A DNA stretch of 64,000 nucleotides from Trachythela sp. YZ-2020 (GCA_016169945.1 JADLSH010000113.1:1687501-1751500); one strand, 5' to 3'; shown: positions 1 through 12,335, numbered from the stretch's first letter. Notes: generated by a model from the sequence alone, not told the origin. Numbers and translations are program-made.

Positions 1-45
1 ACTTTTAGTCCCTACAGTATAACTCCAGTTATCTATTAAGCTCAC

Positions 46-3000
46 CTCATCTTCAGGCGAAGTACACCGGGTCCTTTCATACTTGATCCCAGTCTCTTCG
101 GCAGAGTGTCCGGACTCCAAGGCATCGACTGTAAGCACATGCAAATACGAGCTGCATCGCTGAGGTTTTTGCGATTCAGTCTGCCTTCCAGGGGCAGACT
201 TACATCTAGTCAAATTTTGCTTTGCGTCCAAACTCTCATCCTGTAGCATGGAGTTTATGTTAGGCCAAGAAAGGGCTAGCTCTTTGTCGGGTTTGTCTGT
301 GAGGTTTTGCTCAGGTTTTGCGGAGAGGTGGAAAATGCCATCAGGGTCTTTTTCACCCTTTAATGAAGAAAGCCTTTCGTTTTCCTAAAAATTAGTGAAA
401 CGTTTAAGGGTGATCAGAAATGAAAATGTATAGTACTATAACTACAATAATCTGACACAGATGAGAAAAGCGAGAATTTAAACTTAAACTAAACTAAGTT
501 TAACCTTAAGGGCAAGTAAGGTATACTGGATTGCCCTATCAGTTCCATTTAAACTGCCTTCCTCGCTAAAGGTCCAGTAAGGGTTATCCCTTATTGATCC
601 AGTGTTACAACACGAGGAAACCTAAACTAAACTAACTTTATTTATACTGGATATCTCTGTCAGTTCTAAACTGTTCTCCCTGGAGGTCCAGTAAGAGGCA
701 TCTCTTATTGATCCAGTGTTACTACAGGAGGAAACCTGAACTAAACTAACTTTATTTATACGGGATAGCTCTGTCAGTTCTAAACTGTTCTCCCTAGAGG
801 TCCAGTAAGGTTATCCCTTATTGTTCCAGTGTTACCACAGGAGGAAACCTGCGGTGTTTAGTAAAGTCAAGCTGAAAGCACTCTTCTCACATATAATTGA
901 GGCGAAATTATAATTAGAGAAATGCATACCGTATGATCAGCGAATCCTTCCACCAAAATAGCGACAAGTAAATTAAAGAGAATATAATTTCCAATAATCA
1001 TAAGAAAGACAAAATAGAGAGCCGCCCAAGATGAGAGAGAACGCATTCCGTCATACAGAACGACATTCCAATCTTCTTGAGTTAAAACCTAAACAAAAAA
1101 TAGAAAGTTGTTGGCCATGCAGACGAGTAAAAAGCTACCATTCAAATGACATTCCCTTTGCATTACACTTAACATAACAATATTGTCATCCAGTCATGAT
1201 TCAGTGATCGGAATGTTCCATTGTCTTTTCATTGTGTTGAAAATCGCACTGTTCTCTATGTCATCCAGTCACTCATTGTTTTGACATTTATACAAAGCGT
1301 CTATTTCTGCCTGGTAAGTGGGGGGGTAAGTAAGTAAGTAAATAAGTGGGGATGTGCTAATCATCCTTACTTGCAGCTGAGCTGAGCTGAATTACGAAGG
1401 ACGCAGCTCGACTTAATCGAGTCGAAGGCTTGTTAAAGGCGCCAATGGCTGCCACCGTATGACTCATGTCTGATCAGGGAGCACAGTTACGATGGAAGGG
1501 TTAGTTTGGGGCTAATCCAAACCCACCCTGTCAACATTCCCTGTGGGAGGAAACCGGAGTACCCGGAGAAAACCCACGACTTTCGGTAGAGCGCTGACTG
1601 ACTCTTTTCACATAAGTGGCATGAGTCCCCAGCGAGAATCGATCTCAGAGGTGAAAGGCGCTTGCTCTGACGACTGCGCCCCTCTGACGAGGCGCTTGTC
1701 TGACGACTTCTTGGCACATGTTCTTGGCTAACCTACTCACCTGAAACACTGTGACCAACGCCCAGAACAAAGTATCAAAATTAGCCCGCGATGTGACCAG
1801 CTGACCGTCTTCATCCGGGAACTGATATTTCGCCCCAAACAGATGCATTCCCAGGATACTTGATGTAAAGATGAATAAAGATAGCAGGGCCAAAAACGTC
1901 AGGACGTTATCCAAGGTCTTAACCATGACAGAAAGTTGACGTTGCAATGCCGGCATGAAACGAACCAGCTTAAAGATACGGATTAGACGGAACGAACGGA
2001 GAACAGAAATACCGCTCGTGTCACTGTCAGCAAAACTGTCCATTAGGCTAAAAGAAAATTATGTTATAAGTGAGTTTCATTAGCACTATTGTACAGCAGA
2101 TGGTGGTCAACCTGAAGCTATCAGAATAGGGTATTCCGGTCTCTTCCTGTAGTAACACGAGGAATGGCTTGGATGAACCCTTAGGGAGAACAGTTTAGAA
2201 CTGATAGAGCTATCCAGTATAAATAAAGTTAGTTTAGTTCAGGTTTCCTCCTGTGGTAACACTGGATCAATAAGGAATTCGAATGAGACTTTCCTCTAGG
2301 GAGAACAGTTTAGAACTGATAGAGCTAGCCAGTATAAATAAAGTTATCAAACAATCACCTTACCTGACAATAACAATAACCCCATCAAACAGATTATAAG
2401 CATCTTTTATATACCCATACGGTCCGAATGCTATAATCTTTCCAAGCATTTCCAGCCCAAATATTGTAGTGAAAATAATGTTGAATATTTCCAGAATGTC
2501 GGTCATTGTTTCAGGCTGAAATATATGGAAATAAACATTACGCACGTAAAAATGCAAAACTTGAACAAACCCGCAGCAGACTTGTACCAGGGCTGTTTCA
2601 ACAACTTGTTATCAGGATGTGTTCGCACTGCTTGTTCCCAGCTTGTTGACAAGTTGTCAACGGCTTGTTGACAACTTGCTACAAGGTTGTTGACTCAACA
2701 GACTTGTTAAAAGTTGTTCCAACAACTTGTGGCGCAGTCGTTAGAGCAAGCGCATTTCACCTCTGAGATCACGAGTTCGATTCTCACTCAGCGGCCAAGA
2801 TCCGGCCAAGACACTCGTTTGAAAAGAGTCAGTCAACGCTCTGGTGAAAGTCGTTTGTTTTCTCCGGGTACTTCGGTTTCCTCGCACAGGGAATGCTGAA
2901 AGTGTGGGTTAGGTAACGCCAATGTTGTCGTGAATCTAAATTCTATGTATCCTACTGACCCACTCAGTCAACATTCCCTGTGGGTGAAAACGGGAGAAAA

Positions 3001-6000
3001 TCCACGACTTTTGGCAGAGCGTTGACGAACTCTTTTCACATGAATGTCATGAGTTCGGGTGAGAATCGAATCCGATGCGGTTTGTCTGACGATTGCGTCA
3101 CCGAAGCCCAAAAGATATCAGTAGGATGCTAAAATAGCCATTTTAAATACCTGTCCATGATGCTCGACGGCCATACAAATCGTATTGAGAAATATTGACA
3201 CCATAATCACGCGTGTGAAACGCGTGCTTTCCACGATTATTTTCATATTATCTAGGAACTTATCATAACAAGAGTTACCCCTCTTCGTCTCGCTGTTTCC
3301 CCTATCATCCTCTGATGAATCTTCGGAATCCTCATATGCCTTCGCCATCACGTGAATATTGTCCTCCCCAGGCTGCTGGGCCGCGCACGAGCACGCGGTT
3401 TCGATGGTTTGGGCAGTTGCCTGCGCTGCCACTGCAACCGGGTCAGCAGTTTTGCTAAAAAAATAAATATGTAACTGTGAATTAAGTTATTATTGCTGAA
3501 CCGCCCTCCCCCCCCCCCCTCTCCGTCTCAGACACAAACCACAGCAGTCCGCTGTCCATCGCATTGGTGACCTGTACTACAACCACTGCACCACTAATAT
3601 ATATTATTCCAGTTATACATAGAGCTCACCTGAAAGTTACGACACTAGCTGACGAATCGTGACCTTGCACATTAATATTCGCTGTTGCCGTGGAAACCAT
3701 TTCTCCCGACGAATTCGTATCTGCATCCTTATAGAGCGCAGTTGCAGATTGTGCAAAGACTTGTATCTGTGGAACCACCAATATCCTTTTGCCTTCCTTG
3801 GCGTTCCTCGAGTCCTGTGTATCCTGTGTTATCCCTAGGGCGTGGTCGGCCGAAGGTGGGGACATACCGCTGGACATTTCCGCGGAGACCGCGGGCTCGC
3901 TTGAGAGTTCACTGGAACACTGGCAGGGACGATGGTGGACATAGTGGTGGTAGTAATGGTAATGATGGTGATGATGATGGATAGACTTAACATTATCCTT
4001 ACGATTCTTAAGTTGTATACAAGGTTTCACGCGGCGACGCTCGGGAGCTTTTCCTATTTTTAACCATGACTTCACACGACGCTTTAACCTCCTGCATAAG
4101 TGCTCCAGGTAATTTAAGATCTGTGTGTAACAGCCTTGCTGCATGTCACTTGAAGAGACCGTGCTGACACTGGCACGAGAACGGAGGCGAGATAGTTTGA
4201 GAAGTTCAGTCTCTCGTTGCTTGGTTTCTTGGAATTGTGACGTAATCACGACCAGGCATAAATTTGTCATGAAGTAGGAACCAAGCTAGAAAATTGACGA
4301 AAAACAATGTTGAAATAAGATATTTTTACCCAAACTTTTTTACGTTGTCTCCTTCTGTTGATATTTATATGTCTGATATGCAAATACACGCGTAAAAACG
4401 TCCAAGTTGTAACAATGCAAACCTGCAGCAGACTTGTACCAATGCTGTTTCAACAACTTGGTATCACGCACTGCTAGCTTCTTCCCAGCTTGTTGACAAG
4501 TTAATGCCCAGAATTATAATATTAAAAGAAGATTACGATTCCCGCCTGTTTCATCCCTCGCATAGATGTTGACAAATTGTCATCGGCTTGTTGGCAACTT
4601 GCCACAAGGCAAGGACTCAACAGACTTGTTACAAGTTGTTCCAACAACTTGTAATCGTCCTGCAATTCAACAACTTGTTAAGAAGTTGCGAATGACAACC
4701 TTGTAGCAACTTGATAAAATGACATTACTGTTAACACAAGTCTGTTGCGAACACATCTTGTTGACAAGATGTGACATTTTTACCAATTTTACGTGTATAA
4801 CTATCGCTATAATGTTACATTGCATAATTACCTACTGTTCAACATTGTGTTCTGTCAAGCAAGATGTTCAGAATAAGGAATAAGGAACGTGCTTTAAGTC
4901 TTACCAGAATTAAAACAACAAAATACAGCCAGTTCCAGAAGGAATGAGCATCTTGAATTTTATACATGATGTCCGTCCAACCTTCCAATGTGATGATCTA
5001 AAACAGGGATGTGAGTGATAAAGTACCTAGTGCATATGCTGTTCATCTCTCTGACTTGCGTTCCCTATTCCCGCAATGTGCGGTTGTCTGATTATAATTT
5101 TGACTCAGTCGCATGTGAAAAGAGAGTTTCCAGTTTCACTTTACAAAACACCGCAGGTTTTCTGTGGGTAACCGGTTTCCTCCTGAAGTAACACTGGACT
5201 ATCAAGGAATGACCCTAGCTTACTGGACCTCTAGGGAGAACAGTTTAGAACTGATAAAGCTATCCAGTATAAATAAAGTTAGTTTAGTTTAGGTTTCCTG
5301 TAGTAACACTGGATCAATAAGAGATGGACCTAACTAGACCTCTAGAGAGAACAGTTTAAAACTGATAGAGCTATATCCAGTATAAATAAAGTTAGTTTAG
5401 TTTAGGTTTCCTCCTGTAATAACACTGGATCAATAAGAGATGGACCTTACTGGACCTCTATGGAGAAGAGTTTAGAACTGATAGAACTATCCAGTATAAA
5501 TAGAGTTAGTTTAGTTTAGGTTTCCTCCTGTAGTAACATGGAATCAACAAGGACGGCCCTTACTGGGCCTCTAGGGAGAACATTTGGCACGTAACTGTAC
5601 AATCAAACCTACTCACTTGAAATATTGCGACAGTTGCAATGCCAATGTTATCAAACGATATAGACCCCCAGTAAATATTCACCCCACTATCTCGACATGT
5701 TGTATAATATCGGCTCCAGTCTTTACAGGGAGACGATGACGTGTTCATGGGGTTACTAAGGTTACATTCGCCACCATTAAAGTCATGGTGGTTAAAGTGG
5801 CTCTGATCACATTTTGATAAGCCACTGTTGCCAGGCAACGAACATACGTAATCTGGTTTGTCAAACGAAGGACTGTAGAAAGAGGATAAGTTGTGTCTAC
5901 GACAGAAAGAAAATTACATGAGTAGTTTGAAACTATATTCCCCACATCGTTACTGCTTTTACAGATTCTGAGGTTTCAATATGGCCCTTACTGGACCTCT

Positions 6001-9000
6001 AGAGAGAACTATTTCGCTAGAACTTATAGTAATACGAGTCCTTTGCTCATGCACCTAACGTTGCGTAACAATACGATACAGACGATTGACGTTTCCCTCG
6101 TTCGAGCTGGTTGCGTGGTCCTTCGAACCGGTTACGTGGTCCTTCGAACCGGTTACGTGGTCCTTCGAGCCGGTTACGTGGTCCTTCGAACCGGTTACGT
6201 GGTCCTTCGAGCCGGTTACGTGGTCCTTCGAACCGGTTACGCAGTCCTTCGAGCCGGTTATCATGAACCATTCAGTTATATATAGAGCTCACAACTACTT
6301 ACTCAGCTATGATCGTGTCATTCAGTTGATCAGGAAAACATCGACTTCGCAGCAATCCCTGCCAAAGTTGCACCCCAATAATGCCAAAAATTGCAAAGAT
6401 GAAAAAACAAATAGCCAGAACATTGCCAAGCATTGGTAGAGTGTCAAGTAGAAGCATAACTAGAATGCGAATACCTGAAAAAATGACAAAATCTTTACTG
6501 CTGATTTTACACATCACCGAAATAAGAAGCAGCTATCTCAGTCAATATTGCAAGGTTGAAAATGCACAGGCTTATATCATTTAAGTTAGCACGTCGCTGA
6601 ATGCAAAGAATTTTTTAAGTAGCTCACTTTTTAGGTTTTCTTAGAAAATACTTTTTTTTTTTAGGTAAGAAGTCAAAATATGACAAATTTCTAAACTCCA
6701 AGTTGAAAGTTAAAACATTGTTGGCATGCAATAATTTATCAAATAGCAAACCATCCACATGTAATCAAGCAACCCATCCACATGTTTTCAATACACGTAC
6801 AATATAATCCTTGATGTCTATATTATATCTACAACGAATAGTACTCAACTACTCATGGTATTTTGATCACTAGATGAATGTTAATAACTTACTTGGAACT
6901 CTATTAATAGCTCTTAACGGTCTAAGAACCCTAATAGATCTCACAGCACTTAGGTACTCCCCTTCACCATATGCCAACTCAAATGATCTAGAAAACAGAA
7001 TAAATAAAGGTTATAAAAACGTGAGCGCGTGGCGCCAGTGTAGGTAGCGTCTATACGATAAGCTTTGGGTCTTTAAGACCAAACTACGTGAAAAATTCAA
7101 CAAGAACTTCGACGACGGGCTTTCGCTCGAAACGTCGAAGTTCTTGTCGAATTTTTTATGTGGTTTGATTCTAAAGACCCGGGGCCGGTTGTTCAAAAGC
7201 CGGTTAGCCTAACCCTGGGTTAACGAAAATTTTCAAATTAAACTTCCCAACAGCCTGTTTATAAAGTTGAATATGTTTTTCCAGAAATCTTTTCTGGATT
7301 AATAGAAGTTTTATTTTTTAAAGTTTTGAAACGAACGGCCACGCAGAAATACATTATCCAAAACAGCGGGTTAAAATTTAACCCAGGGTTAGCGCTAATC
7401 GAGCTTTGAACAACTGGCCCCAGAAGCTTAAGGTTATGAAAGCCCGTGTTGCTTGTGGTACAGTGGGCTGTGATGTGCGTTTCATCTATGAGGACGGTGA
7501 CTGAAGTTCGATTCCTGCAGTTGTCTGATTATAAGTTCCCCTAGCAAACACCATAGGTTTTCCCCGGGTACTCCTGTCTCCTCCTGTAGTAACACTGGAT
7601 GGTCCTTACTGGACCTCTAGGGAGAACAGTATAGAACTATTCAATTGTTCCTGAGATGTAATGCCCCATTCTCAATTCCATCCAGTTTATTGCGAATGCC
7701 AAGTCAATAAGCTCTTTGCTTAAAACAAAAATATGTTAAAACAATGAATGATTGGACGACATGGAGAACAGTGGGATTTTCAAAACAAAGAAAAGACGAT
7801 GGAACATTCCGATTACTGGATTGTGACTGGATGGCATGACTATTGTTAGGCTAAGTGTTATACAAAAGGTCCATTGTATTAGAAAACTCACTCACCCAGC
7901 CGCTACAATAAAAAAATCCAGTTTATTCCAAGAATCCTTAAAGTATCCCTGTTTCCCAAACAATCCCATCGCGATCCACTTTATCAACATTTCCACCAGA
8001 AAGAAAACATAGATAGCCGTTTCCAGTCTCTCGAGGACTTGACATTGTTCCGTCACGCAGTTCATATCGAACGGATTGTACATCCCCAACGTGACACAGT
8101 TGATCAGTATTACCAGAATACTAACACGTTCAAACCATCTTAGTTGTGTTAAGGAAGATATTTGAATAGATAGCTCTATCAGTTCTAAGACCTAAACTAA
8201 GCTAACTTTATTAATACTGGATAGCTCTGTCAGTTCTAAACTGTTCTCTCTAGAGGTCCAGTAAGGATAATCTATTATTGATCCAGTGTTACTACAGCAG
8301 GAAACCTAAACTACACTAACATTATTTATACTGGATAGCTCTATCAGTTCTAAACTGTTCTTCCTAGAGGTCCAGTAAGGGTCATCTCTTATTGATCCAG
8401 TGTTACTACAGGAGGAAACCTAAACTACACTAACATTATTTATACTGGATAGCTCTATCAGTTCTAAACTGTTCTTCCTAGAGGTCCAGTAAGAGTCATC
8501 TCTTATTGATCCAGTGTTACTACAGCAGGGCCTCTTTTAAGAAATCGTTAGTGGGGGGGCATCATCGAAAGGGGACGTAACAAGTAGGTGGTGTATTACA
8601 GGTGTGGGAATGTGAGGGGGGTCTGGGGTCCTCCCCAGAAAATGTTTGTATTCTTGAGTCTCTGTGGCTTGATTTCCTGCATTTTCAGAGACAATTTTTG
8701 ATATATCCCATCTAAACGGAGCCAGGTTTTGTTGTGAGAATACCTTTCCTCTAAACTCAGTTTTTCCTTTTTTCGCTTATACTTTGGACAAAAGGGACCT
8801 TCACTGGGGGGGCCAGAATAGCTTACTGAGGGGGCCAACATGGGGGCTGGGGGGGGGGGGGGGCTTTGGCCCCTCCAGTACATCAGTTAAAACAGGTCCT
8901 GTACTAAAGGAGGAAACCTAAACTAAACTAACTTTATTTATACTGGATAGCTCTGTCAGTTCTAAACTGTTCACCCTAGAGGTCCAGTAAGGATTGTCTA

Positions 9001-11360
9001 TTATTGGTCCACTCTTACTATACAAGAGGAAACCTAAACTAAACAGTCTAAAGTTACTGTATTTACACTCGATAGCTCCGACAGTTTTAAACCGTAAGGG
9101 GCTAGGCCGCCACTGAGGGGCCTTCATATATTTGGTCCAGTGTCGCTGCACGAGGCAACGAGGGTACCCGGAGAAAACCTACGGCTTTGGTAGAGTCAGA
9201 CTGCAAACACTCTTCTCATCACACGCGGCTGAGAAGAAATTGCAATCACAAAACAGTTTATTGCAGGAATATTATAGAACACTGAATTTTTAAGCAGATT
9301 TCTTATCCAAACAACGACTTCTCTAACTAATTGCGAAAATAATTAAATTAATAAGCGATAAGCCGATAAACTATTTTCAAGTATATACCTAATGGCTAAA
9401 AGCCGCTAACCACAAATTATCAAATACCTGCAGTAATTTTTCGATTATCTACTAAGTATATTTCCATCTTAAAAATATTTCGAATACTGGCTAGATAATA
9501 TACTAAATCCCAGAAACTGTTGTCTTGCGATGGCCTATGGTCATGTGTCATGTATTTAAGCGCCCAAGTGGCAAAGTGTGCCGAGTCATTTGTATAGGAG
9601 TTATTAATTACTTAAGAATTAGGTATTTTTTCCCGTAACTGGCAAGCGTAATCTACAGCGGAATTTCTTAATAACTGCATGCTATTAAGTCTTGGCGTTT
9701 ATCAGTTTATTTTATCAGCCGCTTTCTCGATTGATGTGCCGGTGTTTAACATATAAAGTATGCAGTTACTTCAATCGCAGGTTCGGCCTTCAGGGCTGTT
9801 AATATATATTACCCTCTCAATTCAACGTGAAACGTCTGATGTCGAAATTATACACTTGCGCCTTTTAATAAACAATACGTCAAAGGTATAAATCCAACCA
9901 AATGAAACCAAACTAAGCTAAACTTAAAACTAAACTAATCTTATTTATACTGGATAGCTCTATCAGTTCTAAATTGTTCTTCCTAGAGGTCCAGTAAGAG
10001 CCATCCCTTCTTGGTCCAGTGTTACTACAGGAGGAAACCTAAACTAAACTAACTTTATTTATACTGGATAGCTCTATCAGTTCTAAACTGTTCTCCCTAG
10101 AGGTCCAGTAAGAATTATCCATTATTGACCCAGTGTTACTACAGGAGGAAACCTAAACTAAACTGACTTTATTTATACTGGATATCTTTATCAGTTTTAA
10201 ATTGTTCTCCCCAGAGGTCCAGTAAAACTGCCTGGAAATAAACTATTGTCACCTCCGACTGACGTGAAATAATAATGTAATGCCGTTATCTTCAGACAGT
10301 TTCTATGTAGAAGGTTTCTATGCATTGATATATTAGCTGAATTGTTTGATTTGTTTTCATAACATGAAAGAATGTTCACCACCTCCGAAAGCATTTTAAT
10401 TTTGATCATAATCAATAGAAAGTTTAAAGTTCATTTCTGTGTGACAAATGAGGTATGCAAGCGCAATCTATACGCGTGCTGCATGTCTGTATGACAAATC
10501 AATATGTTCAGAAGAGGTTGGAAATGCATGAAAAAATTAATCATTATTTTGATGCATGTCGTTGTCTCCCTGCACCACTGAGCTATAAGTAAAGTTAGCT
10601 TCCTCTAGTAACACTGGACCAGTAAGGGATGACTCTTACTGGACCTCTAGGGAGAACAGTTTAGAACTGATAGAGCTTATCCAGCATAAATAAAGTTAGT
10701 TTAGTTTAGGTTTCCTCCTGTAGTAACACTGGACCAATAAGAGATGATCCTTACTGGACCTCTAGGAAGAACAGTTTAGAACTGTTAGCGCTATCCAGTA
10801 TAAATATAGTTAGCTTAAGGGATTTCCCTTACTGGATCTCTAGAGTCTAGGGAGAACAGTTTAGAACTGATAGAGCTATCCAGTATAAATAAAGTTAGTT
10901 AGTTTAACACTGGATCAATAAGAGATGATCCTTACTGGACCTCTAGGGGGAACAGTTTAGAACTGATAGAGCTATCCAGTATAAATAAAGTTAGTTTAGT
11001 TTAGGTTTCTTCCTGTAGTAACACTGCATCAATAAGAGATGGCCCTTACTAGACCTCCAGGGAGAACAGTTTAGATCTGATAGAACTATCTAGTATAGAG
11101 TTAGTTTTTAGTGAAGTTATCGAAGGATACGGCCACGACATGAGTTTTATGAACCAGATCCGTGGCTTGCTATCTCTCTTGAGACAACAAAATGCAACAG
11201 GTTGAAATTGTTCCAAATCCAGACTATCTGGTTGACGAAATGAACATTTTGATGAAACAGAACTACCAGGCCGCTGCCGTCTCTCATATCGTCCGAGGTT
11301 TGGCATTTCCAAAGCTGTATCACGCCTGACGTCCGTCTGTGGAGTGGGCACTTTTAACAT
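46..11360 (-). CDS. Voltage-gated calcium channel alpha-1 subunit, T-type (Cav3), domains I-II, 3' part outside window
   Basis: Pore-forming subunit of a low-voltage-activated plasma-membrane calcium channel. Twelve exons, 5' to 3': 11131-11360, 7896-8138, 6893-6987, 6303-6474, 5617-5896, 4905-4997, 3630-4285, 3151-3454, 2364-2515, 1741-2047, 930-1088, 46-384. All have GT-AG ends and phase closes throughout. Domain I S1 reads [21 protein letters not shown]4 ([17 protein letters not shown]) is in exon 3; the pore is TLEGW. Domain II S4 is [14 protein letters not shown] and its pore is TQEDW. Glu in both filters fits the EEDD ring of Cav3, although III and IV lie outside. After IS6 comes a helix pair ([21 protein letters not shown]) matching the Cav3 gating brake, then a poly-His stretch (3940-3985). 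The start at 11358-11360 is the first ATG in a short cytoplasmic N-terminus; an acceptor at 11373 allows an upstream noncoding exon. T-type assignment is firm; the paralogue is not resolved. Confidence 0.93.
490..880 (-). mobile_element. SINE1 copy with about three tandem 3' modules
   Basis: Modules recognisable by TATACTGGATAGCTCTRTCAG, TTCTAAACTGTTCTCCCT and AGGTCCAGTAAG, repeating about every 114 bases. Lies in the Cav3 intron between the exons ending at 930 and starting at 384. The tRNA-like head is lost. Confidence 0.8.
1372..1730 (-). mobile_element. SINE2 copy, tRNA-derived
   Basis: Read on the minus strand, the head has an A-box-like GCGCAGTCGTCAGAGCAAGC and a degraded B box (ATCGATTCTC), then a body with GGGTTTTCTCCGGGTACTCC. 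The head lies within about 20 bases of the donor of the Cav3 exon 1741-2047. A sister copy is at 26290-26610. Confidence 0.8.
2160..2345 (+). mobile_element. SINE1 3' modules (partial)
   Basis: Two partial modules with AACAGTTTAGAACTGATAGA and CCAGTATAAATAAAGTTA, ending just before the donor of Cav3 exon 2364-2515. Confidence 0.75.
2575..2720. repeat. ACAAGTTGTT-family fragment
   Basis: Segments CAACAACTTGTTATC, GCTTGTTGACAAGTTGTCAA and ACTTGTTAAAAGTTGTTCCA in a Cav3 intron. Confidence 0.7.
2730..3112. mobile_element. Inverted pair of SINE2 copies
   Basis: 2730-2935 is a plus-strand copy with A box (TGGCGCAGTCGTTAGAGCAA) and B box (AGTTCGATTCTC). 2950-3112 is a minus-strand copy with the same parts. 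The pair lies about 40 bases from the donor of Cav3 exon 3151-3454. Confidence 0.8.
4420..4800. repeat. ACAAGTTGTT-family element, longer copy
   Basis: Begins near ACACGCGTAAAAACGTCCAA and ends near TTTTACGTGTATAA, so its ends are roughly inverted. The interior holds many AACTTGTTA and GTTGTTGACTC-like segments and an unrelated insertion at 4503-4565. Confidence 0.7.
5040..5580 (+). mobile_element. SINE1 copy with about four tandem 3' modules
   Basis: The head is degraded (tRNA-like part about 5045-5110). The body with TTCCAGTTTCACTTTACAAA and CTCCTGAAGTAACACTGGAC follows, then modules repeating at about 114-120 bases up to the 3' side of Cav3 exon 5617-5896. Confidence 0.85.
6112..6262. repeat. 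21-bp minisatellite in Cav3 intron
   Basis: Seven units of TGGTCCTTCGARCCGGTTACG. Each unit has two palindromic cores (TTCGAA and AACCGGTT in most units). The period is a multiple of three, so several frames stay open; none is a gene. Confidence 0.95.
7067..7180. mobile_element. Foldback element with GAAACGTCGAAGTTCTTGTCG arm
   Basis: Outer arms GGGTCTTTAAGACCAAACTA and TGGTTTGATTCTAAAGACCC, inner arms CAAGAACTTCGACG and CGTCGAAGTTCTTG. 114 bases. Confidence 0.75.
7181..7421. mobile_element. Foldback element with GGGGCCRGTTGTTC ends
   Basis: Ends GGGGCCGGTTGTTCAAAAGC and GAACAACTGGCCCC, with inner arms TAACCCTGGGTTAA and TTAACCCAGGGTTA. It abuts the preceding foldback without a gap. Confidence 0.8.
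7440..7640 (+). mobile_element. SINE1 copy with head and one module
   Basis: Degraded tRNA-like head with GAAGTTCGATTCCTGCAG as B box, then the body to a truncated module (GGACCTCTAGGGAGAACAGT). Confidence 0.75.
8165..8530 (-). mobile_element. SINE1 tandem modules
   Basis: Three modules in inverse orientation to the copy at 7440-7640, on the other side of Cav3 exon 7896-8138. Confidence 0.85.
8890..9240 (-). mobile_element. SINE1 copy
   Basis: Two modules followed by body sequence (GTACCCGGAGAAAACCTACG) in the large first Cav3 intron. Confidence 0.75.
9900..10235 (-). mobile_element. SINE1 tandem modules
   Basis: Three modules with the usual TACTGGATAGCTCTATCAG and AGGTCCAGTAAG landmarks. 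Confidence 0.8.
10590..11105 (+). mobile_element. SINE1 tandem modules
   Basis: Four to five modules ending about 25 bases from the donor of the first Cav3 coding exon (11131). Confidence 0.8.
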
Positions 11361-11414
11361 GGCTGCCAATCTAAGAGATGTAATATTTTGTTAAATTTAA
11401 TGCTATAAATTCAG

Positions 11415-11890
11415 CATCGTTCTTTATTTATACTGGATAGCTCTATCAGTTCTAAACTGTTCTCACTAGAGATCCAGTAAGAGTCATCCCTTATTGATCC
11501 AGTGTTACTACAGAAGGTAACCTATTAACTACACTAACTTTATTTATACTGGATAGCTCTATCAGTTCTAAACTGTTCTCCCTAGAGGTCCAGTAAGGGT
11601 CATCTCTTATTGATGCAGTGTTACTACAGGATGAAACTGAAGTACCCGGCATAAACCAGTGCGGTGTTTGGTAGAGTCAGACTTGAAACGCTCTCTTCAC
11701 ATGCGATTGAGATGAACTTATAATCAGGCAACTGCATATTACAGGAATTGATGCAGGATCATGCACTGGTAGACTTGCTTCAAGTCTGTCTATAACTCCC
11801 CAATAAAAACCTCTTCAAGAGACAGACTTGGAGCAAGTCTATAGATCACTGGATGGAAGGTACATGCACTAACCAGTGTGCTACCAAACA
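11415..11890 (-). mobile_element. SINE1 copy with tRNA-like head
   Basis: Two modules, body, then head near 11740-11890 (ACTAACCAGTGTGCTACC is the A-box region in reverse). An insertion of about 80 bases with a repeated AGACTTGSTTCAAGTCT-like motif splits the head. Confidence 0.7.
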
Positions 11891-12246
11891 CGGCCAAATT
11901 AAAATTGATCCAAAAGGCTGATAAAAAGCGGGAAGATAGTGATCTTTCCAATTCAACATTCACAATAGAATGTAACTATCAACGAATGCATTGAAATCAA
12001 TTAAAACTAGAAAGATGACTCAGAGCCTGCGAATAACCCTCGCGTGGGAAGGGGAAGCTGGCTAGCCTGACTTCAAGAACTGTCACAGGGTTATCCCAAA
12101 ATAGAAATTTTTAGGAATTTGTTAAAATGTAAAAAGTATTTGAAAGTATATATGATCATAATGACCAATTCAAACAATAAATTAAATATTGAATGTTTAG
12201 ACACTTTTCCCGTTTGTGAATTCAACATGTTCACTCCAAAACTCAA

Positions 12247-12335
12247 TTTTTAGAACTGCCCATTTTAGGTTTAGAACTGCCCATTTTACAATTAGAACTG
12301 CCCATTTTACAATTAGAACTGCCTATTTTGGAAAA
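12247..12335. repeat. Short tandem repeat, four units
   Basis: Units of the type TTAGAACTGCCCATTTTACA, period about 20 bases. Confidence 0.85.

Noticed and set aside
2714..2899. Possible tRNA gene at the GCGCAGTCGTTAGAGCAAGC segment
   Set aside because: A and B boxes are present, but the cloverleaf does not close and body sequence follows as in other copies, so it is the head of SINE2.
6086..6439. Open frames with repeated SFEPVTW or [11 protein letters not shown]
   Set aside because: These are translations of the 21-base minisatellite in a Cav3 intron; the real exon (6303-6474) is on the other strand.
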